Shown here: positions 21,850 through 32,059 of the stretch, in pieces | How the letters are laid out: the number at the start of each line of letters is the position of its first letter | Numbering within the stretch: the first letter of the stretch is position 1 | Assembly (NCBI GenBank): GCA_031761405.1 | Contig: JASEVX010000001.1 | Span: 111,285,643 to 111,349,642, forward strand | Direction of reading: 5' to 3' | DNA length: 64,000 bases | Source of the DNA: Serripes groenlandicus | Taxonomy: Eukaryota > Mollusca > Bivalvia > Cardiida > Cardiidae | Translations under genes and position numbers: made by a program | Notes under the pieces: model-generated | Database searches by the model: none | What the model was told of the DNA's origin: nothing | What the model saw: the letters and a program-made list of their open reading frames with translations, nothing else

Positions 21850-22505
21850 TTCATTCATATCGCCTCAGAAAACTTTGGCCACTACACATGTGTTTCCTGA
21901 CTTTTTATCCCCATTGCTTTAATACATAACCCTCTTCAAGGATCACTGACTACCTTTCCATTATTGACTGTTAGCACATTGGTAGACAAATGACACTGGC
22001 CAGGATGATATTTCAATGGCCATCATCAAAAAGAATATTGAGCCAGTGACCATTCTGAGATTCATACTCAACAACCAAGGATAGCGAGTCCTCGTCACAA
22101 TCAAAATGATCCACTGATGATTGGTCTCCAAACATTTCAGGACTCTAATTAGTTAGATACATGTAGACAAAAAGATTCACATAGAAAACAGTATATACTG
22201 TTATTGCAAAAAGGATAGTTTGATGGAAATAACCAAGACAAATACATTATTAATGGAAGTGTCACTTAGCCTATACTACAATATACTATATCTTTTACCA
22301 TCCACACAAGCCGTCAACAGTTGTCCACTGCCTGTTTCTTAACTCAATACATCACTTGTAGGGTAATTTCCACTTTGAGGCATGTCAACTGGAATTCATT
22401 CATTCTATATGTATCCAAGCTTGCCAATTCATACTTTTTTACAGATGTCATTGTGGCAGACATAATCATAGACATGTTCAAACTTAACGTTTATACAAGA
22501 AGGGA
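21850..22505. other. non-coding stretch, no feature recognised
   Basis: No gene structure and no recognised repeat. Confidence 0.4.
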
Positions 22506-22509
22506 AGGA

Positions 22510-22733
22510 TTAACCATTTCCCTGCTGTAACAAATACAGTTAGCCTTTTACAGCAAATGTATTTTGAAAACATTGATGGAAAAGGAGATATGCTCAAACA
22601 AGTAATTTCTCCTTTACCCACAAGTTTCCAACTTTATATCGAAATTGAACTTTCCATATTTCAGATGGTAATAGTTTATTTCTTAGATGTATTCCAAGCA
22701 GATGACAAAGTATCACATCAGGTAAATGGTTAA
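22510..22733. mobile_element. MITE-1 copy, very diverged
   Basis: TTAACCATTTCCCTGCTGTA to caggtaaatggTTAA. The centre 'aaaaggagatatgctcaaac' is still recognisable. Confidence 0.65.
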
Positions 22734-22998
22734 AAGGGTAGAAATATCTTTTCAGTCTAGAAAATTCTAGCGGACCCACTTCAAAAGTAATTAACATGTC
22801 TGAGTGGGAAAAAATGAGGAAAATTTTACTTACAAAAAGAAATTTACTTCAAAACAAAGTTCCATATTCACATTACAAGAAAGTCTGATGTTGGTCTAAA
22901 TACTCTTCCCATCTTTATGTACAAAACAAGTCATCTAACATATTTGCCAATTAAAATAACAGAAATTTTGAACAGTCTGGAAATTGAGTTGTTGTCCT

Positions 22999-23162
22999 TT
23001 TAGCCATTCCCACATATAAGAAATCTGCAGGAGACAACATTGAAAACATCTACTAGGCAAAAAAATGGAAAATCTCTTTAAATGAAAAGTATAATTAACT
23101 GGATGGAGTTGAAAGTCTGCTACAGATGCATCAAATTGCGTCTGCAACTTGGAAAGGGTTAA
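22999..23162 (-). mobile_element. MITE-1 copy, internally deleted
   Basis: 'agccattcccacatataaga', 'tctgcaggagacaacattga' and the end aacttggaaagggTTAA. The central palindrome is absent. Confidence 0.75.
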
Positions 23163-23319
23163 GTAGCTTTTTGATCTGCAATATACATACCGGTATGTGT
23201 ATTGGTTTCATGCAATATGAAAATTTGTACCAAATTTGTTAAGTGGAAACCGGACCATAGGAAAGACTGCATTTTTTGGCTTAAGATTCTTTGGATCGGG
23301 GACAATTTCACCATCGACG

Positions 23320-23492
23320 CTGCCGCGGAGTCGTCTACAATGGGCTAAAACTAGTCGATATGGGATAGTAATCAGTTACTTGGGAAGAATTGGGTATGAA
23401 GTACTGGCGGGGGAAAGTCTGGAAACAAATGGCTGCTGTGATATAACTGAAAAACTGAGGAAAATGTGTTAAATTCAATAAATCGATCAACC
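23320..23492 (+). mobile_element. SINE with 'gttaaattcaataaatcgat' tail
   Basis: Body 'agttacttgggaagaattgg', 'gaagtactggcgggggaaag' and 'ggctgctgtgatataactga' matches the minus-strand copy at 15.3 kb and the copy at 60.1 kb. The tail is diverged. Confidence 0.65.
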
Positions 23493-23584
23493 CAAAAGCC
23501 CTTGAAAATATGAGACATCTACAAAACCAGTCATACAGTACCATTTTGAACATTTCTTTCTAAAAGTCAATTAATAACACCTAT

Positions 23585-23645
23585 AGTTTATATGTTTTCA
23601 AAGTCATCTGCTGCAGATTCATTGTATGTGGAAACAATTAAGTGA
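23585..23645 (+). mobile_element. MITE-1 right-end fragment
   Basis: 'tttcaaagtcatctgctgca', then 'gattcattgtatgtgga'. Confidence 0.6.
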
Positions 23646-23738
23646 CCAATCTTATAAGATACATAAGACCCCAATTTATTTAAATTTAATTAAGCTGACA
23701 GGTATTTTTTTTCAGAGATATACAGGTGCCCCATGGAA

Positions 23739-24130
23739 AAACAAGAGGCCCATGAGGGCCTATGCTCTACTGGGATGGTTCTTTGGTAATTTTCAATCCA
23801 GAGCATGTATGTATGGTGAAGATCGGATAGTAAATGAAGGCTCTATTGTGTTCACAAGCTGTATTATAGCAATTTTGACAATTTCAAGGGCCATAATCCA
23901 GTCATGCAAGGGCACATCTGGTTGGTTTTCGAAAGGAACCGAGCTCTCATCAATATTTAACTACTATTTAAGTTTGGTGAAGATCAGATAGTAAATGGAG
24001 CCTCTATTGTGTTCACAAGCTCCATCATAGCAATTTTGGCAAATTCAAAAGCCATAATCAAGCCTTGCATGGGCGGATCCGGCTGGTTTGCAAAAGGAAC
24101 CAAGCTCTCATCAATATTTAACTACAATTG
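23739..24130 (+). repeat. 'aagtttggtgaagatcagat' repeat, left block
   Basis: Opens with aaaacaagaggcccatgagg, then two diverged units of about 160 bp with 'ctctattgtgttcacaagct', 'agcaattttgac' and 'aaccgagctctcatcaat'. Three further units lie at 25464-25960, beyond the inner array. Confidence 0.75.
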
Positions 24131-24309
24131 TTTTTGACACAAAAACAAATGTTTCCCCCTCAAATATCTGTCAAAATCTCTCAAAACATTCCAACCTATA
24201 AAGCAGACAATAATTTGGCCAAGTCGGACAGTATTCAACTTTTAATTACTAATTTTATCTTGACCTTGTACAAAGTGGACATGATAGCAAATGGTTTACA
24301 ATAACACAT

Positions 24310-25400
24310 CTTTTTACTGCAGCTGTAACATTTCATGAATATCCTTCAAGCCGTCATGGAGATATGGAGCGGACACGAAATAAGGCCTCAAACCTTTGAC
24401 CTTCAAGTGTGACCTTGAACCAGTATGGTCGAGACATGGGTTCTGCACATCGCCTTGATGAGGTGAACATGTGACCCAAGTTTCATGAAAATCCTTCAAG
24501 CCGTCTTTGGAGATATGGAGCGGACTCGAAATAAAGACTCAAACCTTTGACCTTCAAGCGTGACCTTGACCTTGAACTGGTATGGCTGAGACATGGGTTC
24601 TGCACATCGCCTTGATGAGGTGAACATGTGACCCAAGTTTCATGAAAATCATTCAAGCCTTCAAGCATGACCTTGACCTTGAACCTGTATGGTCGAGACA
24701 TGGGTTCTGCACAGTGCCTTGATGAGGTGAGCATGTGACTCAAGTTTCATGAAAACCTTTTCAGCCGTCTTGAAGATATGGAGCAGACACAAAATAAAGC
24801 CTTTGACCTTCAAGCGTGACCTTGAACCGGTATTGTCGAGACATGGGTTCTGCACATCGCCTTGATAAGGTTAACATGTGACCCAAGTTTCATGAAAATC
24901 TTTCAAGCCGTCATGGAGATATGGAGCGGACACGAAATAAAGCCTCAAACCTTTGACCTTCAAGCGTGACCTTGAACCGGTATGGTCGAGACATGGGTTC
25001 TGCACATCGCCTTGATGAGGTGAACATGTGACCCAAGTTTCATGAAAATCATTCAAGCCGTCTTGGAGATATGGAGTGGACACGAAATAAAGCCTCAAAC
25101 CTTTGACCTTCAAGCATGACTTTGACCTTGAACCTGTATGGTCGAGACATGGGTTCTGCACAGTGCCTTGATGAGGTGAGCCTGTGACTCAAGTTTCATG
25201 AAAACCCTTTAAGCTATCTTGAAGATATGGAGCGGACACGAAATAAAGCCTTTGACCTTCAAGTGTGACCTTGACCTTGAACCGGTATTGTCGAGACATG
25301 GGTTCTGCACATCACCTTGATAAGGTTAACATGTGACCCAAGTTTCATGAAAATATTTCAAGCTGTCTTGGAGATATGGAGCGGACACGATTTGAGACAG
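24310..25400 (+). repeat. tandem array, seven units of roughly 105-157 bp
   Basis: 'acatgggttctgcac' occurs at 24434, 24591, 24698, 24841, 24991, 25147 and 25296. Each unit carries 'gagatatggagcggacacga', 'acctttgaccttcaag', 'tgaccttgaac' and 'gtgacccaagtttcatgaaa'. The third unit is short by an internal deletion. Minus-strand frames through it are repeat shadows. Confidence 0.9.
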
Positions 25401-25463
25401 ACAGACCCCAAGGACAAAAACCTCTAATAATATCTCCCCTGTATACAGGGGGGGACATAAGCA

Positions 25464-25960
25464 CTGTCTAAGTTTGGTGAAGATCGAATAGTAAATGGAG
25501 GCTCTATTGTGTTCACAAGCTGTATTATAGCAATTTTGACAATTTCAAGGCATAATCCAGTCTTGCATGGGCGAATCTGGCTGGTTAGCGAAAGGAACCG
25601 AGCTCTCATGGATATCTAACTACAGTATAAGTTTGATGGAGATACAATCAAAACTGAAGACTGTATCGCGTTCACAAGCTGTATTATTGCAATTTTGACA
25701 AGTTCAAGAGCCATAATCCAGTCATGCAAGAGCACATCTGGCTGGTTTTCGAAAGGAACCAAGCTCTCATCAATATTTAACTACTATCTAAGTTTGGTGA
25801 AGATGAGATAGTAAATGGAGCCTCTATTGTGTTCACAAGCTCTATTATAGCAATTTTGACAATTTCAAGAGCCATAATCCAGTCTTGCATGGGCCGATCT
25901 GGCTGGTTTGCGAAAGGAACCGAGCTCTCATGGATATCTAACTACTGTATAAGTTTGATT
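25464..25960 (+). repeat. 'aagtttggtgaagatcagat' repeat, right block
   Basis: Three units continuing the family of 23739-24130, with 'gttcacaagctgtatta' and 'aaaggaaccgagctctcatg'. The two blocks bracket the 24.3-25.4 kb array. Confidence 0.75.
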
Positions 25961-26043
25961 GAGATACAAATAAAACTGAAGATATATAGTTATTGACTGA
26001 AGGGTGTCAAAAGTTTGTCCGCTGCATGTGCGTCCATATGTGG

Positions 26044-26894
26044 CAGGGTTTTTTTTCTGAAAAAGGGGAAGGGGCCTGGGGCCTTTGAGATGGGGAAAAT
26101 TTCGGGGCATTTTAGAAAAAAAAGGGAGATAATTGTAAACTAGTATAATGTGCATGTTTAACTTTTATCATTACAAGGCCATTTCTCTATTTTTCATGTT
26201 CTTGGAACTCCTCCACTATATTGTCATTATCCAGTTCACTCGAATTTAGCAAGATTTTTTCGCAAGTGCTATTCTTTGTTCCTTGCTAAATGAGAAAACA
26301 ACTTTTATTTTTGAGAACTTATTAGAACTTTAATTTTAAGCAACACAATGTGAACTACAATAGCGCAATACACTGCTATGGTCAATCATGAATGTAATGT
26401 AAACATGGTCCAAAACATGCTGTGAAAAGAAGCTGCTGAGACTGTCAGATATACAGCATAGTCTAGAAACTGTGTTTCAATTTCTGAGTATGGGGTCTTT
26501 TCTTTCTTAGTCCAGACAACAACCATCTTGTCACAGCAGGTTTTGGGTCATATTCTCTAAGAGCAACATCAGCAACTTTAATTCTCATCAAAATATCAAG
26601 TATTTCAGCACCAAGCCTACACCTCCAGTCGAATTTTATTCTGTTCATTGTGGAAAAAGCTCTCTCAGAATGCATTAGCCAAATAACACACAGAACCAAC
26701 CCCCGAATAATACAGGTCCATGGTATTCTGGTAAAGATTGCATCGATAAATGAGATTTAAGCTACTGCTCAAAAGTTAAATATGAAAAAAAAAAATCGGA
26801 GGGGAATTTTTTTTTTAAGGGGAAAAACTATGATTATTTTCCGAGGGGAAGGGGCCGTTTAACGGCCCCTTTTATATAAGGTAAAACAAACCTG
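26044..26894 (-). mobile_element. hAT-type transposon, 851 bp, with 5-bp target duplication TGTGG
   Basis: Ends cagggttttttttctg at the left and, read inward on the other strand, caggtttgttttacc at the right. CAGGG-type ends are typical of hAT elements. The flanks are tgtgg (26039-26043) and tgtgg (26895-26899). Subterminal 'aaggggaaggggcc' occurs at both ends. A transposase remnant lies inside on the minus strand. A 5-bp duplication is unusual against the 8 bp of most hAT families but is known for some. Confidence 0.8.
26463..26756 (-). pseudogene. hAT transposase C-terminal dimerisation-domain remnant
   Basis: An open minus-strand frame reads SERAFSTMNRIKFDWRCRLG, then LDILMRIKV and DPKPAVTRW. 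This is the conserved hAT C-terminal dimerisation signature (E-R-x-F-S-x-M-N-R-x-K). There is no ATG at its head and a stop lies upstream at 26757-26759. Everything N-terminal to this, including the RNase H-like catalytic core, is missing from the 851-bp element. The sequence is therefore a fossil and cannot encode an active transposase. Confidence 0.8.
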
Positions 26895-26992
26895 TGTGGG
26901 AAAGGGTTAATAATAATGGCTACATGTTTTGATTTCGTCTGCTGCAATTTTGCAGGATGTGTGAAAGGATTGACCATATATATCGTGATAAA

Positions 26993-27528
26993 CTAGAATG
27001 GAGTGCTCCCTCCCCGGAGCATGTGTGTCACCTGCCGGGGCCTTGTCAAAAATTTAAATTTTTGACAGAAAAGGGGCAATAACTCTGATATAAACAATAT
27101 TTGGATTATCCCCCTTTTGTGAACCCATCACACACATTGATATAAACATTTGTCATAAGTTTCAATGTAATCCTTTGAGTAGAAAAAAAGTTATTTGAAA
27201 ATGTGATGGACAGACGGACGGACAAACTGATGAAGTGTATTTGTCGGGTTATTTCCTTGATGTTTTTTAGTGGGTGCACCCCAAAAGTATGCAATTCATT
27301 CCGTAATAACTTCCCTTTTACGGAATGAATAACATTAATATGCAAATGAGATACCCGTTATAAAAAATAAAAAATAAACTATTTATCTAAGTGTCTTTAT
27401 AAGGGTGGTGTGTGGGCTTTAGGAGAACACCACACCCCACAAGTACTCGGCCACAGTAAGGACAGACAGACAGACGGACGCCGGACAAAAAAAAAAGTAG
27501 TGCCTACCATGCTACGCAGGTGACACAA
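26993..27528 (+). mobile_element. 'gagtgctccccggagcatg' repeat, copy 2, with a 236-bp insertion
   Basis: Collinear with 19703-20018 up to 'gacggacggac' near 27225 and again from 'gacagacagacagacggacg' near 27463. The extra segment between has no counterpart in copy 1. Confidence 0.8.
27226..27462. repeat. insertion with a perfect 13-bp inverted repeat
   Basis: ATTCATTCCGTAA (27294-27306) and its exact complement TTACGGAATGAAT (27318-27330) flank an 11-nt loop. The segment is absent from the sister repeat at 19.7 kb. Confidence 0.65.
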
Positions 27529-27704
27529 AAAAGTCTGCTGCTTTAAATATCTGAGGAAAACATAATTTCTGGAAAATTTGGAATGCATTCTTCAATCAGT
27601 GTGAAAAACATTGTGTGAAACAGAGGTACATGTCAATCTCACAAATCTGTGTGATTTTTGGGTGGTTTTCTAAGGATTGTTTTCAAAAGTAGTTGAGTGT
27701 TTTA

Positions 27705-27870
27705 TTAACCCTTTCCCACATACAATAAATTTGCAGCAGACGACTTTAAAAAGCTATAGTCAAAAATTATTGAAAATATCTACAGATGAAAGTATAACTA
27801 TTAAATAGAGTCGAAAACATTGTGGCAAATGTCGTCTGCTGCAAATGCATCTAAATGTTGGAAAGGGTAA
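27705..27870 (-). mobile_element. MITE-1 copy, internally deleted
   Basis: TTAACCCTTTCCCACATACA and tttgcagcagacgactttaa. It jumps from 'acattgtggcaaatg' straight to tcgtctgctgcaaatgcatc, losing half of the palindrome. Confidence 0.8.
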
Positions 27871-28123
27871 GGCAGCAAATGGTGTCTATATCAGGCAAAG
27901 GGTTGCCATGTTATATTCTGATAAGTAATAAATTCCTGTCTTTGACACAATACACACAAGTGATGTTTTAAAAAAAAATCCAAATTGCTATAAATATACA
28001 CACAAAATATTGAAATTGCAAAATTGCAATGCCCTCACATAAGGGAAGACATATACACAAATCACACAAAAATTGACAAGACAAATTGCAAATCTGTTTC
28101 CTTCTTCCACTTCTGATTTAGAT

Positions 28124-28318
28124 TTAACCCTTTTCCACATACAACAACTCTGCAGCAGATGACTTTGAAAAGATGATGGCAAAAACATGGAAAATCTGTA
28201 TCAATGTGAGTTTAATTATAGAATAAAGTTGAAAATATTGTGGCTTGTTTTGTGCAATTTCTCTTTTTGTCATAAGGTTTTCAAAAGTCAACTGATGCAG
28301 AGTCTGTATGTGGGAATC
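28124..28318 (-). mobile_element. MITE-1 copy, old
   Basis: TTAACCCTTTTCCACATACA, then 'ctgcagcagatgactttgaa'. The right end is decayed (tctgtatgtgggaatct). Confidence 0.75.
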
Positions 28319-28319
28319 T

Positions 28320-28513
28320 CAGTAGCACATGACTTTTTGGAAAACACCATGGAAAATCTCTGTGAGGTATAATATAAATTAATAGATTTGAATATTGTAA
28401 CAATGGGAGAAATTGTACATTATAAGCAATTTCTACTTTTTAAATAATTATGTTATTGAAAGTTGTCTGCTGCAGATACAACAAAATACATTTGTATGTG
28501 AGAGTGGGTAAAG
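28320..28513 (-). mobile_element. MITE-1 copy directly following another
   Basis: 'catgactttttggaaaacac', 'atgggagaaattgtacatta' and 'gttgtctgctgcagatacaa'. Both ends are decayed. Confidence 0.6.
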
Positions 28514-28514
28514 G

Positions 28515-29140
28515 AATTCATGTGGATGAAACATCGTTCATTAAACCATGATCTTATCTGAACTAACAAAATAGCCTGCTGATTTTGACATATTAACTAA
28601 TCCTGCATGCAAGGCCATCAATAACAGATCTTATGAATTACGCAACATTATTTGATAAATAGAAAGCACCATCTGTTTATGGGATGTTGCACCATTAAAC
28701 ACTCAGTGGGAAACAGGATGATGGTCAGTACTTGGAGAAGTGCCTCTTACTAGATTATGCAAATATTGTTTTATTTGGAAAATTTAAATTAAATTTCGCA
28801 TTAATTATGACAATTTGGCAAGAAACACATGTGTTTCCTTACAGGATACAAACATGACAATCATATAAATTTAAGTCACATGTGTCTTTTGATTGTTCAA
28901 CATCTAAATATAATAAACACATATAAGAAAAGGTGTTAAAATCAATATCACTAACAAAGAAAAAGCTTTAAAGTCAACTGTCACTTATTATAATGACCCA
29001 TCACCAGCAGATTTCCTTCACCCTTTACTATATAAAAGGGACATTCATAATTAATGCAAAACAATATTGCTGATGATGAACTGTTTCCCTGAAATATTTT
29101 TTTAGCAAATTCTACATTTCCATCAATGTTTTACAAAAGC
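28515..29140. other. non-coding stretch, no feature recognised
   Basis: AT-rich with no frame of note. A short remnant reading 'tttacaaaagctgtctgctt' near 29131 may be MITE-1. Confidence 0.4.
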
Positions 29141-29149
29141 TGTCTGCTT

Positions 29150-29370
29150 GCCGAATCAGCTATCAATGTCAACAAAGGGGCATTACTGAATAATTATTCA
29201 AGTCTGGGTCATGTGACTTGGTATGGACATATGTATTGTTTCTATGAACATGTGTAGGAAGTTTCATTTGAATATGTGCAACTGTTTTTGAGTTGTGAGG
29301 TAAGGTTAAATTTTTTCAAAGACAACAGTAGGACTTTTTTTCTTGGAAAGGCAGACAAGCTATAGTTAGT
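29150..29370 (+). mobile_element. diverged relative of the 12.2-kb repeat
   Basis: 'aataattattcaagtctggg', 'catgtgacttggta', 'gtttcatttgaatatgtgca' and 'gacttttttcttggaaagg' keep the order seen at 12240-12440. Confidence 0.55.
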
Positions 29371-30404
29371 GTAGTGTATGTCCCTAGACAACAAAACGTT
29401 TTTTCTTTTTTATCATTTAATCCCTCCCTAGTTTTCAATAAAAGTATAATTGATAGATCAATCTAACATAATAACCTAACACAACTTTGGTCATCAATAA
29501 GACTAAGAGATGTTCATTCACATATCAATACCTAATTTGGAAGCAGATCTGCTTTCTTTTAACCATTTAAACTGATAAGGTTGATTTTCTTCAAAATGTG
29601 TTATTTTATCTTAAAATGAAATTGACATTATGTTGATTTTCTTCAACTTTCTCCAGAACTTAGAATCAATTCTAAAATGTTTATATCATGTTATTGGATT
29701 AACAGGACAACAGTCAAGGTACTAACTGTCAAGGGTAGGCCTGGGTCAAGTGTACAATGATAAATATTTCTAAGAATAAAAGTCTGGATGTCTTCAACCA
29801 TTTTCCAAGCTGTCTGATAAAAATATGCAGCCCTTGGACATATGGTCATGGTCATCATGCATCAATTAATTATGAAATCAGGGGCACACTTAACAGTTCA
29901 CACCCATTGTTATGCAAAAATCAATGTGTTAAAATTTACAAGAACCCTAATCCAATAAACTGGACATCAAAAACAAACATACCGAATCGCGTATAGTGCA
30001 GTTGATTGCATTAAAGTTAAAAACAGCTGTTTTAAATCTTTAATTTAACATGATATAAGAAAGTCCAGCCCTCTTTATGCAAAGTGGGCGTGACATGTGT
30101 TTTTGACATGTGCCACCTCCTAGAATATAGAGACTGGACAAAACAATAGGCTGACATAACACTCTATCGTGTTGACAAATTGAAACTGGACACTCGATCT
30201 GCAGCTTATTTTCGTTCGATTTTCAAGTTGTTTACATATTGTCAGTCACTCTAGTCTCTATAACGTATGACTTAGTCAGTTGCGAACGTATCAATTTGAT
30301 AAATGAGTACAGATTCTTTAAATTTTCAATCGTATAAGTATAAAATTGTATACATGTGACTCACCCGATCAAAATATAATCACCGGTTAAATGGACTGCT
30401 CCAC

Positions 30405-30480
30405 GCTCTAATTGCCGCCATCTTTGACGAGGGGCATTGTGGGATACGCAAGTTTACTCCGCTACACAATATGGCGATGT
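30405..30480 (+). promoter_or_regulatory. candidate promoter with YY1-like and 'attgtgggata' motifs
   Basis: A locally GC- and CpG-bearing patch in AT-rich surroundings. It contains gccgccatctttgacg (30414-30429), matching the YY1 core GCCGCCATCTT; ggggcattgtgggatacgc (30431-30449); and acaatatggcgatg, a second ATGGCG-type YY1 site over the first ATG. This YY1 arrangement is typical of TATA-less animal start sites. A splice donor follows at 30509. Downstream on the same strand the first real coding exon is at 46.57 kb, so this may be that gene's promoter. No transcript evidence is available. Confidence 0.4.
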
Positions 30481-30508
30481 CAGTGGGCTGCTTCAGTTGT
30501 AACTTAAG
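30450..30508 (+). other. candidate non-coding first exon with an upstream ORF
   Basis: It ends in 'aacttaag|gtaact', a usable splice donor; a stronger donor 'acaag|gtaagc' lies at 30615/30616. ATG at 30471 opens MAMSVGCFSCNL. This stops within two codons past the exon whether spliced to 46573 or read through to the second donor, so it would be an upstream ORF. Confidence 0.3.
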
Positions 30509-30619
30509 GTAACTCGGCTTTTTTAAAATTTATATGTGTTTTTTGGATATTTGAAAAAAGTATTTTTAAACCTGGATTATACGTTTATTTTGGTTTAATT
30601 CATTAGATTTACAAGGTAA

Positions 30620-31870
30620 GCAACCAACCTGGTATTTTGGGTTTATTTTAGCGTAGATCTAGCCGCAACTCATTTTACAAAATAGTTAATTTTAAAACAG
30701 TTTAAATATCGTTACAGCCCTTCTTAAGTTGATTTCTTGCATATTATATAATAAATATTTACATTTAATCCTTCCATTTTCAAAATTTTAATCGGAAAAT
30801 GTTTTAGAATGCTTTTGAAAGTCGTTTGAAAGTTAAGCCATAAACAAAATAAATCGTCTGCTCGAACGTCATTTGTCAGCATCTTTGTTCACCGGAACCT
30901 ATCGATGTATCAATGGGATCTTCTGCGTATTTTCTATGTGGGGGTTAATTTTTAGTAGAGCTATTATTTTATAAAATTATTAAATTTAGTATCAAATGAA
31001 ATATTTCGACTTGGGCTTCAATCAGTTGAAGAAGTGCCAGAATAACGTCATCAGTTCTGTGGATAATCTAAAATATTCAATATGTTCTCAGGTCAGCCCC
31101 TTCTATATAGATCTACTGTTGAATTAGAAATCTATGAAATATTTAGGAATAAAGATAGTTAAAATGTTCATGCCAAATACTGAAGGAGTTACACATTTTG
31201 AAAGAGGTGGTATTAATTAACTTAAGCCCCAAGCTAGCACAGGGAACAAGACCTTGAGTTTAAAAGAGTTTAAGTTCAGTAGCTATTGAGTGGTCAGTTG
31301 CATTATACATGTGAAAAAAAGGGGGTGTGGCCAAAACAGAGATTTAATTGTATTTGATGTGTGCAGACCATCTGGAATTTAAACATCTGGAGTATGTAGT
31401 GGAGGTTATTGTTTTTCTCCGATACTGAAGTCAGTTACCACAAACATTGCTTGAATGTAGGATCTATTTTTGGATGGTTATTTCAATTCACTAGAAGCAG
31501 TGATGCGATGTATTAATATCATATTTTAAGGTAAATTTTTTCCGATTGATTTCACTTTTATAAAATACTTTGTTAAATAAAAAATATAAATAGAATTTTT
31601 TTTTTTTTAAAGAAAATGAAAATATATTTGTGTCCATTACTATGATTACAGATAGTATTATTAATTAATAATTATTTTAATAAACTCATTTTTCGTTCTT
31701 GTATTTGAAAGTAAAGCTGTTTGTTATTATTTTTTTCATTATATTTTTGATTTAGATACAAAAACCATGAATGACGACAGTTACTCCTTGGGTGGATTTT
31801 ATTTCCATGACATATATCAAGGGAACTTGAATGCATCATCTTACTTAAAGTTGATTTAAAATTTATCTTA
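30620..31870 (+). other. non-coding stretch, possible intron
   Basis: No gene structure or recognised repeat. The absence of MITE-1 for more than 3 kb (28.5-31.9 kb) contrasts with the rest of the window and coincides with the candidate promoter. Confidence 0.4.
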
Positions 31871-31875
31871 TTATG

Positions 31876-32055
31876 TTAACACTTTCCCTCATATAGATGC
31901 TTTCTGATGCCTCTGCAGCAGACGGTTTTTTGAAAACTTAGTGTTTTCCACTTTTAGTCATAGGTTATCCATTCATTTATGGAGATTTTCTATGATTTGA
32001 CAAAATACGTTCAAAGTCGTCTGCTGCAGAATTGTCGTATGACGGAAAGGGTTAA
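31876..32055 (+). mobile_element. MITE-1 copy lacking the central palindrome
   Basis: TTAACACTTTCCCTCATATA to gtatgacggaaagggTTAA, young subfamily. The sequence goes from 'tgaaaacttagtg' directly to 'ttttccacttttagtcatag', an exact loss of the hairpin centre. Confidence 0.92.
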
Positions 32056-32059
32056 GATC

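Larger units (their letters stand above)
25990..26910 (-). mobile_element. MITE-1 remnant interrupted by an hAT element
   Basis: Left of the hAT: 'agtttgtccgctgcatgtgc', then gtccatatgtgg. Right of it: tgtgggaaagggttaa. Removing the hAT and one copy of TGTGG restores a normal MITE-1 right end. Confidence 0.8.

Noticed and set aside
24314..25161. Minus-strand repeated protein (MQNPCLDHTGSRS...)
   Set aside because: A shadow of the 105-157-bp tandem array; unit lengths break the frame repeatedly.
26463..26756. Functional hAT transposase gene
   Set aside because: Only the C-terminal dimerisation part remains, without a start codon and without room in the 851-bp element for the catalytic core.
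30120..30262. Small TIR element from tatagagact/agtctctata near the candidate promoter
   Set aside because: Only about 10 bp pair, and no second copy or target duplication is seen. Chance is likely.
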